Origin: an uncultured Methanobacteriaceae archaeon | Lineage (GTDB): Archaea; Methanobacteriota; Methanobacteria; Methanobacteriales; Methanobacteriaceae | Direction of reading: 5' to 3' | NCBI GenBank assembly: GCA_947259185.1 | Contig: CAMYKT010000019.1 | Coordinates: forward strand, 1-34,412 | DNA length: 34,412 nucleotides | Shown here: piece after piece, positions 1 to 7,387 of the stretch | Numbering within the stretch: the first letter of the stretch is position 1 | Layout of the letters: every line of letters starts with the position of its first letter | Notes under the pieces: generated by a model | Told to the model about the DNA's origin: nothing | What the model saw: only the letters and a program-made list of their open reading frames with translations | The model's database searches: none | Translations under genes and position numbers: made by a program

Positions 1-116
1 AATCCTATGGAGGGCAGGGCCACATTGGCCACTGAAAGATTCAAATTAGCCACTGCTGCTACCAGTATCAGAGTGACCAGGACCAGTTTACCGGGGTTAT
101 CTACTTTATTGTCCAT
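1..116 (-). CDS. MFS-type transporter, N-terminal fragment (runs off the left edge)
   Basis: Read on the minus strand from an ATG at 116, this gives MDNKVDNPGKLV followed by a hydrophobic segment containing ANLNLSVANVALPSIG. A first transmembrane helix ending in a VxNVALPxI-type motif is typical of the drug:H+ antiporter-2 (14-TM) branch of the major facilitator superfamily. A good ribosome site (AGGTGAG, about 9 nt upstream) supports the start. Only about 38 codons are inside the window, so substrate and completeness cannot be judged. The family call rests on one helix and is therefore moderate. Confidence 0.6.
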   Translation of the reverse strand, partial: MDNKVDNPGKLVLVTLILVAAVANLNLSVANVALPSIG

Positions 117-312
117 GTTTAATCCTCACCTGTTTTTAAGATATCTACTTTATAATGATTTTTATGATTATTAAGGATTTGGAGAAATTTTTGATTTTAT
201 CCATAGTTCAATGGGATTTAGAATTAGGAAAGGACCTATCCCTAAATCAGCCAGCAGGAGATAATATAACAAAGTTTATAGTTGTTTTGAACATAGTTTA
301 AGCAGGGATATT

Positions 313-1515
313 ATGATAGAAATATTATTATTTTTACTCATACTTTTGCTGGTGGCCCTGATTTCCCGTAAAATTGATAATTTACCCCTAAGTCCTCAAA
401 TGATATTTATTTTTGCAGGGATTATCACCGGATGGTTTTTCACTGGAGTAGTGGACATAAGGGAACCACCTCTCTCCAACATCGTATTATTGATTGCAGA
501 AATAGCCCTGGTTTTGGTTTTGTTTACTGATGCCTCCCGGGTTAAATTAGAAGATCTTAAAACCAATCATTTACCCCGGAGGCTCCTTAGCATAGGGTTG
601 ATATCTACCCTGGCTCTGGGAATCTCCCTGGCGGCTTTAATTTTCACCAATCTAAGTTTCTGGGAAGCAGCCATCATCGGAGTGGTACTGGCTCCCACCG
701 ATGCTGCCCTGGGACAAATAGTGGTGAAAAATAAGAAAATACCGGAAAAAATCCGGGAAGCATTGGAAGTGGAAAGTGGTTTGAATGATGGATTGGCTGT
801 TCCCTTTTTACTGCTCTTTATCAGTCTGGGATTGGCTGAGGAATTCTTTTCACCAGCCGGGTATTTTATAGAAATAGCCCTGGCCCAGATTGGATTGGGA
901 GCCCTGGTAGGTATAATGGTGGGATTTACTGGTTCAAAACTGGTGGTTACCTCTCAATCCCGGGGATGGATAAACAGGGAGTATCAGCGAATAGCTTACT
1001 TAGCACTGGCCATTCTTTCCTTTATACTCGCCGATGAAATAGGTGGCAGCGGCTTTATTGCTGCATTTGTAGGAGGTTTAACCACAGGTTATGTAACCCG
1101 GGATGCAGGTAAAGCTCTCCTGGATTTTGCAGAAGCAGAAGGCCAGTTTTTAAATTTAACTGTATTCTACATACTGGGGATAATCATAGCCGGTTTAATT
1201 TCTTTTATTACTCTGGAAATTATTTTTTACGCGGTTTTAAGCCTTACCGTTATACGCATGGTGCCGGTGGTTTTATCCTTGATGGGAAGTGAAGTAAGCT
1301 GGGAATCGGCTTTGTTTATGGGGTGGTTCGGTCCCCGGGGCCTGGCTTCGATTGTACTGGCCTTCATTGCCCTGGAGAGTGTGGAATCATTTCCAGGACA
1401 GGATACCTTCATACTGGCAGTGTTCATCACCGTACTCTTTTCTGTGGTGGCCCATGGAATAACGGCTTTACCCTTATCCCGACGCTACGTGGAAAAAATT
1501 AGGGGAAAACCATGA
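313..1515 (+). CDS. Na+/H+ antiporter, CPA1 (NhaP) family
   Basis: A 400-residue integral membrane protein that probably exchanges Na+ for H+ across the cytoplasmic membrane. It has about 12 hydrophobic segments. Two CPA1 hallmarks are visible: the LAPTDAALG segment followed by ESGLNDG, which holds the ion-binding acidic residues in NhaP-type exchangers, and GPRGLAS near the C-terminus. Length fits archaeal NhaP proteins, with no long cytoplasmic tail. It is followed after 35 nt by a pirin gene on the same strand, so the two may be cotranscribed. Family assignment is firm; the preferred cation is not readable from sequence. Confidence 0.9.
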   Translation: MIEILLFLLILLLVALISRKIDNLPLSPQMIFIFAGIITGWFFTGVVDIREPPLSNIVLLIAEIALVLVLFTDASRVKLEDLKTNHLPRRLLSIGLISTLALGISLAALIFTNLSFWEAAIIGVVLAPTDAALGQIVVKNKKIPEKIREALEVESGLNDGLAVPFLLLFISLGLAEEFFSPAGYFIEIALAQIGLGALVGIMVGFTGSKLVVTSQSRGWINREYQRIAYLALAILSFILADEIGGSGFIAAFVGGLTTGYVTRDAGKALLDFAEAEGQFLNLTVFYILGIIIAGLISFITLEIIFYAVLSLTVIRMVPVVLSLMGSEVSWESALFMGWFGPRGLASIVLAFIALESVESFPGQDTFILAVFITVLFSVVAHGITALPLSRRYVEKIRGKP

Positions 1516-1550
1516 ATAAATATTGATAAAAATAAAGGAGAGGTTTTAAT

Positions 1551-2381
1551 ATGTTGCGGAAAGTGGTGGATATAATTGAACCGGTATATGTTCGTGAAGG
1601 AGCAGGTGTTTTACTGCGCAGAAGTATAGCCACCTCCCGACTGGATTACCTGGATCCCTTCCTACTATTTGACCACTTCGGCTCAGATGACCCCCGGGAC
1701 TACCTGGCCGGATTCCCCCTGCATCCCCACCGGGGAATAGAAACGGTGACCTACATGCTCAGCGGCAATATAAATCATAAAGACAGTCTGGGAAATAAGG
1801 GAACCATAGGTAAAAGGGATGTGCAGTGGATGACCTCTGGTTCAGGAATCATGCACGAAGAGATGCCTCAAAAAGTAGAAACTGGTAAAATGGAAGGATT
1901 CCAATTATGGGTTAATCTACCGGCCCGGTTAAAAATGAGTAGTCCTCGCTACCAGGAAGTAAAAGCAGATAATATTCCGGAAGTGGAACATAGGGGGGCC
2001 CGGGTTAAGGTGATAGCCGGGGAATATGAGGGAGTAAAAGGGCCGGTTAAAGAAATATATGCCGATCCTGAATATCTTGATGTATTTTTATCTTCTGGTG
2101 GGGAGTTTAAACAATTTATTACTCCGGGTCACAATGCCTTTATTTATTTATATGAAGGAAGTGGTGTGGTTTCCGGGGAAGAAGTTTCCAGCACCTGTCT
2201 TCTGGTACTGGGGGATGGAGATTATTTAGAGGTAAGTGGTAAGGAGGATATGCGGTTTCTTTTGATTTCTGGTAAGCCTTTAAATGAACCCATTGCCCGG
2301 CACGGGCCCTTTGTGATGAATACCAGGGAGGAGATCAGGGAAGCCCTGGAGGATTTGAGAAAGGGGACTTTTGTTAAGTAA
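1551..2381 (+). CDS. Pirin family protein (bicupin)
   Basis: A 276-residue bicupin of the pirin family. The metal-binding residues known from human pirin are present: H58 and H60 in HPHRGIETVTY, and H102 and E104 in GIMHEEMP, so the N-terminal cupin should bind a metal. Some pirins are quercetin dioxygenases and others act in regulation; nothing here selects one role. A strong ribosome site (GGAGAGG) lies before the ATG. The gene is 35 nt behind the antiporter gene, suggesting a two-gene operon. Length is normal for the family. Confidence 0.92.
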   Translation: MLRKVVDIIEPVYVREGAGVLLRRSIATSRLDYLDPFLLFDHFGSDDPRDYLAGFPLHPHRGIETVTYMLSGNINHKDSLGNKGTIGKRDVQWMTSGSGIMHEEMPQKVETGKMEGFQLWVNLPARLKMSSPRYQEVKADNIPEVEHRGARVKVIAGEYEGVKGPVKEIYADPEYLDVFLSSGGEFKQFITPGHNAFIYLYEGSGVVSGEEVSSTCLLVLGDGDYLEVSGKEDMRFLLISGKPLNEPIARHGPFVMNTREEIREALEDLRKGTFVK

Positions 2382-2540
2382 TAAGAATTAAAAAGTATCT
2401 GCTATTCCCACTTTATGCTCTTAGGTCCCTTCATGGGGATCAGCGGCAACAGATAGGATTAGTTTTAAGAAATATTTATGATATGGAATAGAAAAAAGAT
2501 AAAGTTTGATATTCTTCTAACCTATTTCTGTTAATCCCTC

Positions 2541-2568
2541 AATTGGCAAAATTCTAAATTTTCCAATT
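2541..2568 (-). terminator. Hairpin between convergent genes
   Basis: AATTGG-c-AAAATT / AATTTT-CCAATT forms a 12-bp stem with one bulged base and a 3-nt loop, starting 2 nt after the stop codon of the minus-strand gene. No clear T-run follows on that strand, so it may be an mRNA 3'-end hairpin rather than a classical terminator. Confidence 0.4.
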
Positions 2569-2569
2569 T

Positions 2570-3097
2570 TCATGGGATCAAAGTTCCATCTGCAGTTTTA
2601 TTTTCTTCTATTATCTTATTTTCCAGCTTTTTCAGGAAATTTTCAGGATTTACCGGGGATATAAATAACTGGCCACCGTAAATTGATGATTCATCGGTTT
2701 TGATTAGTATTCCTTCATTGCTGGTGAATATAGCATAAAACTTCCCAATTTTTCCATGGGAATAATGACCCCCCAAAAGGGATATTCCAAATCTTCTGAT
2801 ACTCCTATGGGGAATTCTATGGGATTTGGAATCTTTAATTCTCTTATATTCTATTTTTTTAGTTCCAAAAAGCCATTTAGCCCTGAGACTTTCTTCGGTT
2901 AGTTCGTATCGAATTTGATAGCCGCTGTAGAAGATGATGGCTATGCTGATGGCTAAAACTAGAAAGATTGTTGTAAGGCGTATTTCTATTCCATATAAAA
3001 ACGAGAAAATAGCGATAACTGAAAATAGGGTTATCAAGCCGCCATAGAGTGCTTTAAAAAGTGGGGATATTTCTGATTTGAATACTTCGTTTGTCAT
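2570..3097 (-). CDS. Membrane protein with PH-like C-terminal domain, unknown function
   Basis: About 175 residues. Two hydrophobic helices near residues 17-38 and 42-60 are followed by a soluble part starting YQIRYELTEESLRAK and ending with a predicted helix. This resembles bacterial PH-like (bPH/YdbT-type) membrane proteins, but the match is by shape and the ITEESLxxK-like strand only. I chose the ATG at 3097 over the GTG at 3106 because GAGGTG sits 6 nt upstream of the ATG and overlaps the GTG. The gene is convergent with the pirin gene and stands alone. Function unknown. Confidence 0.6.
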   Translation of the reverse strand: MTNEVFKSEISPLFKALYGGLITLFSVIAIFSFLYGIEIRLTTIFLVLAISIAIIFYSGYQIRYELTEESLRAKWLFGTKKIEYKRIKDSKSHRIPHRSIRRFGISLLGGHYSHGKIGKFYAIFTSNEGILIKTDESSIYGGQLFISPVNPENFLKKLENKIIEENKTADGTLIP

Positions 3098-3136
3098 TAT
3101 AAACACCTCAAACTTATGGATAAAACAAATTTTAGA

Positions 3137-3311
3137 CTATGGATTTATTATTTCCACTTCAATATCTCGCTTTTGGCATACCCATTCCCGGGCAGGATCC
3201 GCTCCTGTGCATAAAATTACCATATCAATTTTTTCAGATTATATTCCCTCATAAACATGTCATAACCGGCAAGAACCTGACCAATTACTAAGCACAATTG
3301 TTCTTAGCCAT
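3137..3311 (-). pseudogene. Small gene broken by two -1 frameshifts (58 codons if repaired)
   Basis: The 360-nt gap between the flanking minus-strand genes holds a decayed reading frame. From an ATG at 3311 (GGTG ribosome site 8 nt upstream) it starts MAKNNCA. It continues after a one-base loss near 3292 as LVIGQVLAGYDMFMREYNLK, and after a second one-base loss in the six-A run (plus-strand T at 3229-3234) as IDMVILCTGADPAREW onward to ...EVEIINP and a TAG at 3137. Adding one base at each point gives exactly 58 codons plus stop. The pieces look protein-like and contain two Cys. I do not recognise the family. Sequencing or assembly error in one or both places is possible. Confidence 0.5.
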
Positions 3312-3356
3312 GATTGTAACACCCTAAATAAGAGTTATATTATGGCTCTGTTTTTC

Positions 3357-3382
3357 AATAGCAAACCTTAAATTTTGCTATT
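3357..3382. repeat. Perfect 9-bp inverted repeat
   Basis: AATAGCAAA-N8-TTTGCTATT in the spacer, about 46 nt upstream of the broken small gene and about 75 nt downstream of the stop at 3458. It could be an operator or an mRNA hairpin. No T-run follows on the minus strand, which argues against a simple terminator. Confidence 0.4.
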
Positions 3383-3457
3383 TAATCCTGGACAAAATAA
3401 GTTTATGATATACTATTGGTGCAATAAAAAAAACAAAATAAAATTTAAATAATTAAC

Positions 3458-3895
3458 TTACAACCCCACCCTCCTCAAAATCCTCCTCACTAGCACTATG
3501 GTGGTAAGTAAACGACCAATCATGGTCCCAGCGATAATAGACAAAGTTAAAATCAGTAAAGGCGTCCCCTCAAAGTAATCTTCCAGGAAAAACCGGCGGT
3601 AAATGGCCACTATAAAATAAAGTATCAGTATCACCACTCCTAACCGGTCCACATTACTGATAACCTGTTCGGATTCTTCATCCCAGTGGAGATGGAAGAT
3701 GCGGTTGGATAGTATACCTAATACCACCCCGGCTAATATTCCTAAGATGGCGATAAAAGGATTAAAAAAACCTAAAATTACTTCAATGGTCACTATAACT
3801 AAAAAAATCAGTGCTATGCCCCGGTAACCTTTAAGGCGTTTAATTATTTTCTCATCCATGAACTGGGAGATAGAAGGGTCAGCTTCTTTTTTCAT
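3458..3895 (-). CDS. Small integral membrane protein, unknown function
   Basis: A 145-residue protein with four hydrophobic helices (about residues 25-44, 47-63, 88-104 and 113-136) and a charged N-terminus (MKKEADPSISQ). The loop after helix 2 has a conserved-looking RIFHLHWDEESEQV segment, which suggests a structured cytosolic loop. I recognise no enzyme motif and cannot assign a family. The start has GAGG about 10 nt upstream. It lies 113 nt downstream of fae-hps, but the strong terminator between them makes cotranscription unlikely. Confidence 0.65.
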   Translation of the reverse strand: MKKEADPSISQFMDEKIIKRLKGYRGIALIFLVIVTIEVILGFFNPFIAILGILAGVVLGILSNRIFHLHWDEESEQVISNVDRLGVVILILYFIVAIYRRFFLEDYFEGTPLLILTLSIIAGTMIGRLLTTIVLVRRILRRVGL

Positions 3896-3975
3896 CCTAA
3901 AACCTCATTAGATGATATAAAATTAGATTATGTTACTATTATTTTTTTATGTAGAAAGAGTGAACTTCAAAAAAT

Positions 3976-4020
3976 TAATCAAAAAAAGAAAAAATAAAGA
4001 ATCACCACTTAAAGTGATTC
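3976..4020 (-). terminator. Terminator of fae-hps, overlapping its stop codon
   Basis: On the minus strand GAATCAC-N8-GTGATTC (7-bp stem, 4020 to 3999) is followed by a run of almost only T (plus-strand A-rich 3981-3997). The stem includes the last codons and the loop includes the stop codon of fae-hps. Hairpin plus oligo-T is the expected form of a strong archaeal terminator here. Confidence 0.7.
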
Positions 4021-5229
4021 ATCCTCATCTAATGCTAAACGCATGGTATCTGGATCTTGAGGCATGTGATCCAAAAAGTCCTCAGCAGCCCGGCGTACAT
4101 CACGGGAACCAATAATGTATCGGCCCACCACAATGATATCGGCAGAACTATCCAGGGCTTCACCCACTTTAGAAGGAGTTATACCTCCGGCTACTGCCAC
4201 CAGACCATTTTTACCAATGAGTTCCTTGATCTCCTTGATGTTACCCCATTCGGTCATCTCAGATTGTGCTTCACCACGTTCAGCTTTAAGGGTCTCCAGA
4301 TCCACGTTACGGTGTAACAAGACAATATCCGGTTTGTAGTCCAGATTCTTTAGTTTTTCCACAAAGTTCTCCACATTCATCATATCCAGGATGGAGTAAA
4401 TACCCTGTTTTTGTGCTTCGTGGATGGCTTTTTCAATGGATTCGGTGGTTCCCAGTCCAGAGATGGCCACAGCATCGGCGGTTTCATCTGCTGCCATTTT
4501 GACTTCTATCCGGCCCACATCCAGGGTTTTCAAATCAGCAATGATGAAGGAGTCCTGGCGCAGTTCCCTTATCTTACTGACAATACCCACTCCGAATTTT
4601 TTAACCAGAGGTGTGCCTGCTTCTAAGAGTATCCTTTCCCGGTTAGGCAGGCTGTTGATGATGCGTTCCATTTCATCCATGTTATCCAGGTCCAGGGCCA
4701 CCTGCAGGTACGGTGGGTTCCATAGTTTCACCACTCCGAATCCCATGATAGGGTGTGATCCACGGTCTTTTTCACCTAAAACTTTACTGATGGTGGGATA
4801 TTCGCCCATAGCTCTTCTTATAGCCAATCTGGTAGCTCCATAATTATATTGATATATTTTCCGGTAATCTTCTGCTTCCGGATGGATAAATACACTCACC
4901 ACCAGAACCAGATCTTCAGCCTGATCTTCAGGTATTAAACCTTCTTCTACGGCATCGGCCACGGCTCTTCCTACTGCTGCCTGGGCTGGTCCGAATATCT
5001 TCTCCGCATCCTTCAAATCTCCCACAGTTACCTTGGGTACAATGAGGGTGGCGGGTTTGGTCATTAAATTAGGCCGGATAACCGACAACACCGGGGTATG
5101 GCCTAGAGAAAGTTGGCTAAGGCCGTTAGCAAAAGCTGTACCGGCTGGCCCTTCTTTATCACCGATAATTAAATCAACATGAGCGATTTCATTTCCGCTT
5201 CCAATTAAAGCTTCTCCAATTTTATACAT
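4009..5229 (-). CDS. fae-hps: Bifunctional formaldehyde-activating enzyme / 3-hexulose-6-phosphate synthase
   Basis: A 406-residue fusion. The N-terminal part (about 1-165) is Fae, which condenses formaldehyde with tetrahydromethanopterin; H17 in IAHVDLIIG matches the catalytic His, and GHTPVLSVIRPNL is a family signature. The C-terminal part (about 170-400) is 3-hexulose-6-phosphate synthase, a TIM-barrel enzyme of the orotidine decarboxylase superfamily, with IIADLKTLDVG and the phosphate-binding VAVAGGITPSK. In methanogens lacking the oxidative pentose phosphate route, this enzyme supplies ribulose 5-phosphate in reverse and handles the released formaldehyde. Start has AGGAGG 6 nt upstream and a TATA box at 5263-5273. 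No phi/isomerase gene is adjacent. Confidence 0.96.
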   Translation of the reverse strand: MYKIGEALIGSGNEIAHVDLIIGDKEGPAGTAFANGLSQLSLGHTPVLSVIRPNLMTKPATLIVPKVTVGDLKDAEKIFGPAQAAVGRAVADAVEEGLIPEDQAEDLVLVVSVFIHPEAEDYRKIYQYNYGATRLAIRRAMGEYPTISKVLGEKDRGSHPIMGFGVVKLWNPPYLQVALDLDNMDEMERIINSLPNRERILLEAGTPLVKKFGVGIVSKIRELRQDSFIIADLKTLDVGRIEVKMAADETADAVAISGLGTTESIEKAIHEAQKQGIYSILDMMNVENFVEKLKNLDYKPDIVLLHRNVDLETLKAERGEAQSEMTEWGNIKEIKELIGKNGLVAVAGGITPSKVGEALDSSADIIVVGRYIIGSRDVRRAAEDFLDHMPQDPDTMRLALDEDESL

Positions 5230-5262
5230 ACAAGTCCTCCTAACTAATAATTCTATGATTTT

Positions 5263-5273
5263 GAATATATAAT
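5263..5273 (-). promoter_or_regulatory. TATA box of fae-hps
   Basis: The minus strand reads ATTATATATTC, about 34-44 nt upstream of the start codon and ahead of the AGGAGG ribosome site. Position and sequence fit an archaeal TATA box with a short leader. Confidence 0.6.
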
Positions 5274-5414
5274 CCTAACTTATCCCCGGAGGGTAAGTGA
5301 TTTAAAATTCTCTTTAAATAGATGAGAAAAGTTCAATTCTTACATGCCCTCATTAATCCTCTATTAATTAGATTAGCTATCTGCAAAAATTAGTTTTAAT
5401 TTTAAAAATAAGTT

Positions 5415-5690
5415 TTAAGAGCTTTTGGTATTGTTCTCTCCATCATCTACCGGGGTGTTGTTGCCTGTACCGGCATTATTATTGTTTACGGGAGGTCTGG
5501 TGTGACTCAAACTTCTCTCAGGAGAGGTATTGCCCATACTGAAGCTGGTGCTTCCATTATCTGCAAAACGAATCTGAGTCATATTATTGGTTTCATCATC
5601 CTGGTTTTGCATATTCATGGCCACTACATAACCTGAGAGTAAAATTACCACCACAGACATGATGACAATGAGAACAGTTTTATAATTCAT
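5415..5690 (-). CDS. Small membrane-anchored, Asn/Thr-rich surface protein
   Basis: About 91 residues from an ATG at 5690, chosen over the longer frame because AGGTG lies 5 nt upstream. MNYKT is followed by a hydrophobic helix (about residues 5-28). The rest is low-complexity and polar, rich in N, T, S, G and D (NNNNAGTGNNTP). The topology suggests an N-terminal membrane anchor with a disordered outward-facing tail carrying several N-x-S/T sites (NNMT, NGST, NTS, NNTP). No conserved domain seen. Possibly a lineage-specific envelope protein. It sits alone between fae-hps and trpB2. Confidence 0.6.
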   Translation of the reverse strand: MNYKTVLIVIMSVVVILLSGYVVAMNMQNQDDETNNMTQIRFADNGSTSFSMGNTSPERSLSHTRPPVNNNNAGTGNNTPVDDGENNTKSS

Positions 5691-5809
5691 AAATTCACCT
5701 ATTAAATTAAATAACAATAAATGAATTTTCCTTTTATTTCCTATTTATACCTATCGCGCAGGAATTTCTAAAAATAAAATAAATAGTACTAAAATCCTGA
5801 ATAATTAAA

Positions 5810-5847
5810 TAAAAAAAATATTTTAAGGAATATTATTAATATTCCTT
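5810..5847 (-). terminator. Terminator of trpB2
   Basis: AAGGAATATT-ATT-AATATTCCTT is a perfect 10-bp stem with 3-nt loop at 5825-5847, starting about 28 nt past the trpB2 stop. On the minus strand it is followed by a T-rich tract (plus-strand A-run 5811-5818). Classic hairpin plus oligo-T. Confidence 0.75.
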
Positions 5848-5874
5848 TCGACGATTTTAATTAATTGATATCCC

Positions 5875-7164
5875 TTAGACGATTTTACCATTTATGTAAT
5901 CGTCGTAACCCTGCAAATCCAGCATTCCATGGCCAGAGAAGCTGACCACAATTGTTTTTTCCTCTCCGGTCTTTTTGCATTCCCGGGCTTCATCCATAGC
6001 CACCTTAATGGCGTGGGTGGTTTCGGGTGCAGGGACCACTCCTTCGGCCTTGGCAAAGTCCAGTCCGCTCTGGAAGGTGTGCTTTTGATGTACAGATCGT
6101 CCTTCTACCAGGCCTTCATGAACCAGTAAGGCCACTTGAGGGGCCATTCCATGGTATCTTAATCCGCCCGCATGCACCGATGGAGGAACAAAGTCATGGC
6201 CCAGGGTGTACATCTTCATAAGGGGAGTCATACCGGCAGTGTCTCCAAAGTCATAACAGTATTCTCCTTTAGTGAGGGTAGGACAGGAGTGAGGTTCAGC
6301 TGCTATGAATTTACAATCAATTTTCCCATCTATCTGGTCTTTTACAAAGGGGAAGATAGCCCCACCAAAGTTACTTCCTCCGCCCACACAGCCAATCATA
6401 ACATCCGGTGTTTCACCAGCAATCTCCAGCTGCTTTTTGGTTTCCAATCCAATCACTGTCTGATGTAACAAAACGTGGTTTAACACACTTCCCAGAGTGT
6501 AGTAGACATTATCATCATTTAATGCATCTTGCATGGCCTCGGAGATGGCTATACCCAGCGAACCAGGATGGTTGGGGTTTTCAGCTAACATCTTCCTTCC
6601 AAACTCGGTTTTATTACTGGGGGAAGGGATAACCTCTCCATCATAAATCTGCATGATGGTTTTTCTAAAGGGCTTCTGATTAAAAGAAACCCGTACCATG
6701 TACACGGTACAGTCCATGTCCAGCATGGAACAGGCCAGTGAAAGAGCAGTACCCCATTGACCAGCACCGGTCTCGGTGGTTAAACGTTCCACACCGTCCT
6801 TTTTAGCATAATAAGCCTGAGCTATAGCTGTGTTTAATTTATAACTCCCGGTGGGGGAGTAATCTTCCCGTTTATAGTAGATTTTAGCCGGGGTGTCCAG
6901 CATTTCTTCCAGGCGTTTGGCACGGAAAAGAGGGCTGGGCCTACCAATCATTTTATAGACTTCCCTTACTTCTTTTGGGATTTTGATCCATCTTTCCTGG
7001 GACATTTCCTGTTCCAGCACACCTTTAGAGAATAATTTAGGTAAATTTTCTAAATTTCCTCCCTCTTCAGGGTTTTGGGGAGCAGGCAGGGGTACTGGTA
7101 AATCCGGGTTTATATTATACCATTTTTTTGGTACTTCATCAGAAGGTAGTGTTATTTTGTGCAT
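5875..7164 (-). CDS. trpB2: Tryptophan synthase beta chain, TrpB2 type
   Basis: PLP enzyme that makes tryptophan from indole and serine, 429 residues from the chosen ATG. The length, the N-terminal extension (VPKKWYNINPDLP) and segments such as RPSPLFRAKRLE mark the TrpB2 subgroup, which does not form the usual complex with TrpA. K109 in GSYKLNTA is the PLP lysine; GCVGGGSNFGG is the phosphate loop. The ATG at 7164 has GGTGAT just upstream inside the 5' extension from a TTG at 7185, so the shorter start is preferred. It is monocistronic with its own terminator, and the promoter carries TGTACA boxes, so tryptophan-dependent repression by TrpY is likely. Confidence 0.94.
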   Translation of the reverse strand: MHKITLPSDEVPKKWYNINPDLPVPLPAPQNPEEGGNLENLPKLFSKGVLEQEMSQERWIKIPKEVREVYKMIGRPSPLFRAKRLEEMLDTPAKIYYKREDYSPTGSYKLNTAIAQAYYAKKDGVERLTTETGAGQWGTALSLACSMLDMDCTVYMVRVSFNQKPFRKTIMQIYDGEVIPSPSNKTEFGRKMLAENPNHPGSLGIAISEAMQDALNDDNVYYTLGSVLNHVLLHQTVIGLETKKQLEIAGETPDVMIGCVGGGSNFGGAIFPFVKDQIDGKIDCKFIAAEPHSCPTLTKGEYCYDFGDTAGMTPLMKMYTLGHDFVPPSVHAGGLRYHGMAPQVALLVHEGLVEGRSVHQKHTFQSGLDFAKAEGVVPAPETTHAIKVAMDEARECKKTGEEKTIVVSFSGHGMLDLQGYDDYINGKIV

Positions 7165-7230
7165 TATATCACCATATTTGTTCAAATCTATTCCTTAATT
7201 GGGATTACTTACTATGAATCTATACTTCGC

Positions 7231-7266
7231 CGTACTATTTAAATCTTTGTTGTACATTTTTGTACA
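7231..7266 (-). promoter_or_regulatory. trpB2 promoter with TRP boxes (TGTACA)
   Basis: On the plus strand TGTACA occurs at 7251-7256 and 7261-7266, 10 bp apart. A third degenerate copy (CGTACT) lies at 7231-7236, exactly 20 bp from the middle one. Between them is the trpB2 TATA box (TTTAAATA on the minus strand, 7236-7243) with a purine-rich BRE (CAAAGA, 7244-7249). TGTACA is the published TRP-box consensus bound by TrpY in M. thermautotrophicus. A protein bound here would block TFB/TBP. Confidence 0.8.
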
Positions 7267-7355
7267 TAAAATTGTTATTTTCACTTATACTAAATTTAAT
7301 CCAGGGGACTTATAGTTTTAACCGGAAAATTGAGAATACACCCTCCACAGCATAA

Positions 7356-7364
7356 TTTATAATC
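7356..7364 (+). promoter_or_regulatory. TATA box of the DUF1786 gene, leaderless mRNA likely
   Basis: TTTATAATC ends 24 nt before the ATG at 7388, so transcription should begin at or within a few bases of the start codon. No ribosome site precedes the ATG. Confidence 0.5.
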
Positions 7365-7387
7365 AACTCCCTCCCAAAGTAGATAAT

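Noticed and set aside
3930..4115. A 61-codon plus-strand frame over the fae-hps terminator
   Set aside because: Built from the A-rich terminator tail and antisense fae-hps sequence.
4057..4843. Several open frames on the plus strand across fae-hps
   Set aside because: They lie wholly antisense to a clear enzyme gene, have no ribosome sites and give unlikely protein sequence.
5929..6632. Overlapping plus-strand open frames across trpB2
   Set aside because: Antisense shadows of a conserved gene, low-quality peptides.
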